Source of the DNA: an uncultured Pseudomonadales bacterium
GTDB lineage: Bacteria > Pseudomonadota > Gammaproteobacteria > Pseudomonadales > Azotimanducaceae
DNA: 32,837 nt
Assembly: GCA_947258825.1 (NCBI GenBank)
Contig: CAMYJX010000044.1
Span: 33,018-65,854 of the forward strand
Reading direction: 5' to 3'
Positions 32,255 to 32,837 of this stretch are shown piece by piece (the stretch's first letter is position 1; each line of letters begins with the position of its first letter). A program made the translations under genes and the position numbers. Below the pieces are notes generated by a model. The model did not search any database, was not told the DNA's origin, and worked only from the letters and a program-made list of their open reading frames with translations.

Positions 32255-32837
32255 TCAGGTTCTGTAGCTGTCGTCGAGCCGATCCATCTTCCGGAGCAGC
32301 GCGGGCCAGGCGAAGCCACCGGCCGTGCCGTCAAACAGCATCCGGCTCTGCTCCGCGGCTTTTTCCGGCGAGCCCTGGGGGGGGCGGGTGATCGCCGTTC
32401 CGCCGGCAAGGGCCCGGACCTGCATGGAACAGGCCCGTTCGAGGTAGTACATCGCCAGAAAGGCATCCGCGCAGCTCGCGCCCACCGTCAGCGTGCCGTG
32501 ATTACGCAGCATCATGAACTGCCTGTCTCCCAGATCCGCCACGATGCGCTCACGCTCGTCCAGGTCCAGAGCCACGCCCTCATAATCGTGATAGGCAATC
32601 TCACCGATGGACATGGCGTGCTGACTGATGGGCAGCACGCCGTCCTCCTGGGCAGATACCGCGACCCCGTCGTCGGTGTGCAGATGCATCACGCAGTGCG
32701 CGTCCTCCCGCGCCATGTGCACCGCCGAATGAATGGTGAAGCCGGCCTGGTTCACCTCATAGGGCGTGTCCATGACCTTGTTTCCTTCGACATCAATTTT
32801 CACCAGGCTCGAGGCGGTGACCTCCTCGAACACGAGG
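32255..32837 (-). CDS. Class II aldolase/adducin-type protein, N-terminus outside the window
   Basis: The frame is open to the window end; the GTG at 32833 is an internal Val within the family motif FEEVTASSLVKID, so the real start lies further right. The visible 193 residues show the zinc ligands in MHLHTDDG and in RNHGTLTVG and the YHDYEG segment of the class II aldolase/adducin fold (fuculose-phosphate aldolase-like). Many proteins of this branch act on hydroxy-keto acids or have unknown substrates. It leads an operon with the TIM-barrel and probably the DUF1499 gene. Confidence 0.85.
   Translation of the reverse strand, partial: LVFEEVTASSLVKIDVEGNKVMDTPYEVNQAGFTIHSAVHMAREDAHCVMHLHTDDGVAVSAQEDGVLPISQHAMSIGEIAYHDYEGVALDLDERERIVADLGDRQFMMLRNHGTLTVGASCADAFLAMYYLERACSMQVRALAGGTAITRPPQGSPEKAAEQSRMLFDGTAGGFAWPALLRKMDRLDDSYRT

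Overview
The window is high-GC DNA, densely packed with genes, most likely from a gammaproteobacterium. This is inferred from SlyX, DUF1499, SPOR-type and TonB-receptor genes and from many acyl-CoA catabolism genes of the kind common in marine or hydrocarbon/steroid-degrading Gammaproteobacteria. No rRNA, tRNA, CRISPR array, integrase or transposase was seen. The lineage cannot be fixed from sequence alone.

Left part (1-16 kb). A plus-strand operon (amidohydrolase end, SCP2-like thiolase, DUF35 OB-fold/zinc-ribbon protein, SDR) looks like an acyl-CoA side-chain degradation unit. Next come a phytanoyl-CoA-dioxygenase-like gene, a TIGR03083/TIGR03084-like DinB-fold gene, an ABM-type monooxygenase, a 7TM-PAS-GGDEF cyclase and a stand-alone domain resembling the CcmI C-terminus. 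A minus-strand operon follows: TonB receptor, EthD protein and a ruined MFS transporter. Divergent from it are a histidine phosphatase and an N-acyl-D-amino-acid-deacylase-type amidohydrolase. A KAS III-thiolase pair on the minus strand closes this part.

Centre (16.3-23.2 kb). Nine consecutive plus-strand genes form a compact, mostly uncharacterised envelope cluster. It encodes a glycine-zipper protein, a periplasmic coiled-coil protein, a Cys-rich lipoprotein, a four-helix MotA/TolQ/ExbB-like channel, a partner with one membrane helix headed by Asp and an 18-bp-repeat-encoded tether, a large exported protein with weak CsgG/FlgT-like and DUF4384-like features, an anchored SPOR-like protein, a lytic transglycosylase, and a second protein paralogous to the first without its glycine zipper. 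Six consecutive genes touch or nearly touch (TGATG, 3-nt gap, 17-nt overlap, 28-nt gap, ATGA, ATGA). I propose a proton-driven, peptidoglycan-remodelling trans-envelope machine distinct from Tol, Exb, Mot, Agl and Zorya. It is the best candidate here for an undescribed system.

Right part (23.3-32.8 kb). It holds an aldehyde dehydrogenase, an MBL-fold hydrolase, a methyltransferase-fold protein whose stop shares a CTAG with a convergent acyl-CoA synthetase, slyX, an MDR-family oxidoreductase, an HSL-family esterase, a DUF1499 lipoprotein, a TIM-barrel isomerase-like protein and a class II aldolase cut by the window end.

Two themes recur. Short perfect tandem duplications (14-17 bp) sit at gene ends and junctions (1761, 6878, 16201, 23160). 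Several otherwise intact enzymes (SDR, acyl-CoA synthetase, KAS III) seem to lack a short internal segment, and an MFS gene carries many lesions. Together these suggest active slippage or small-deletion mutagenesis, or assembly artefacts that would need read-level checking.
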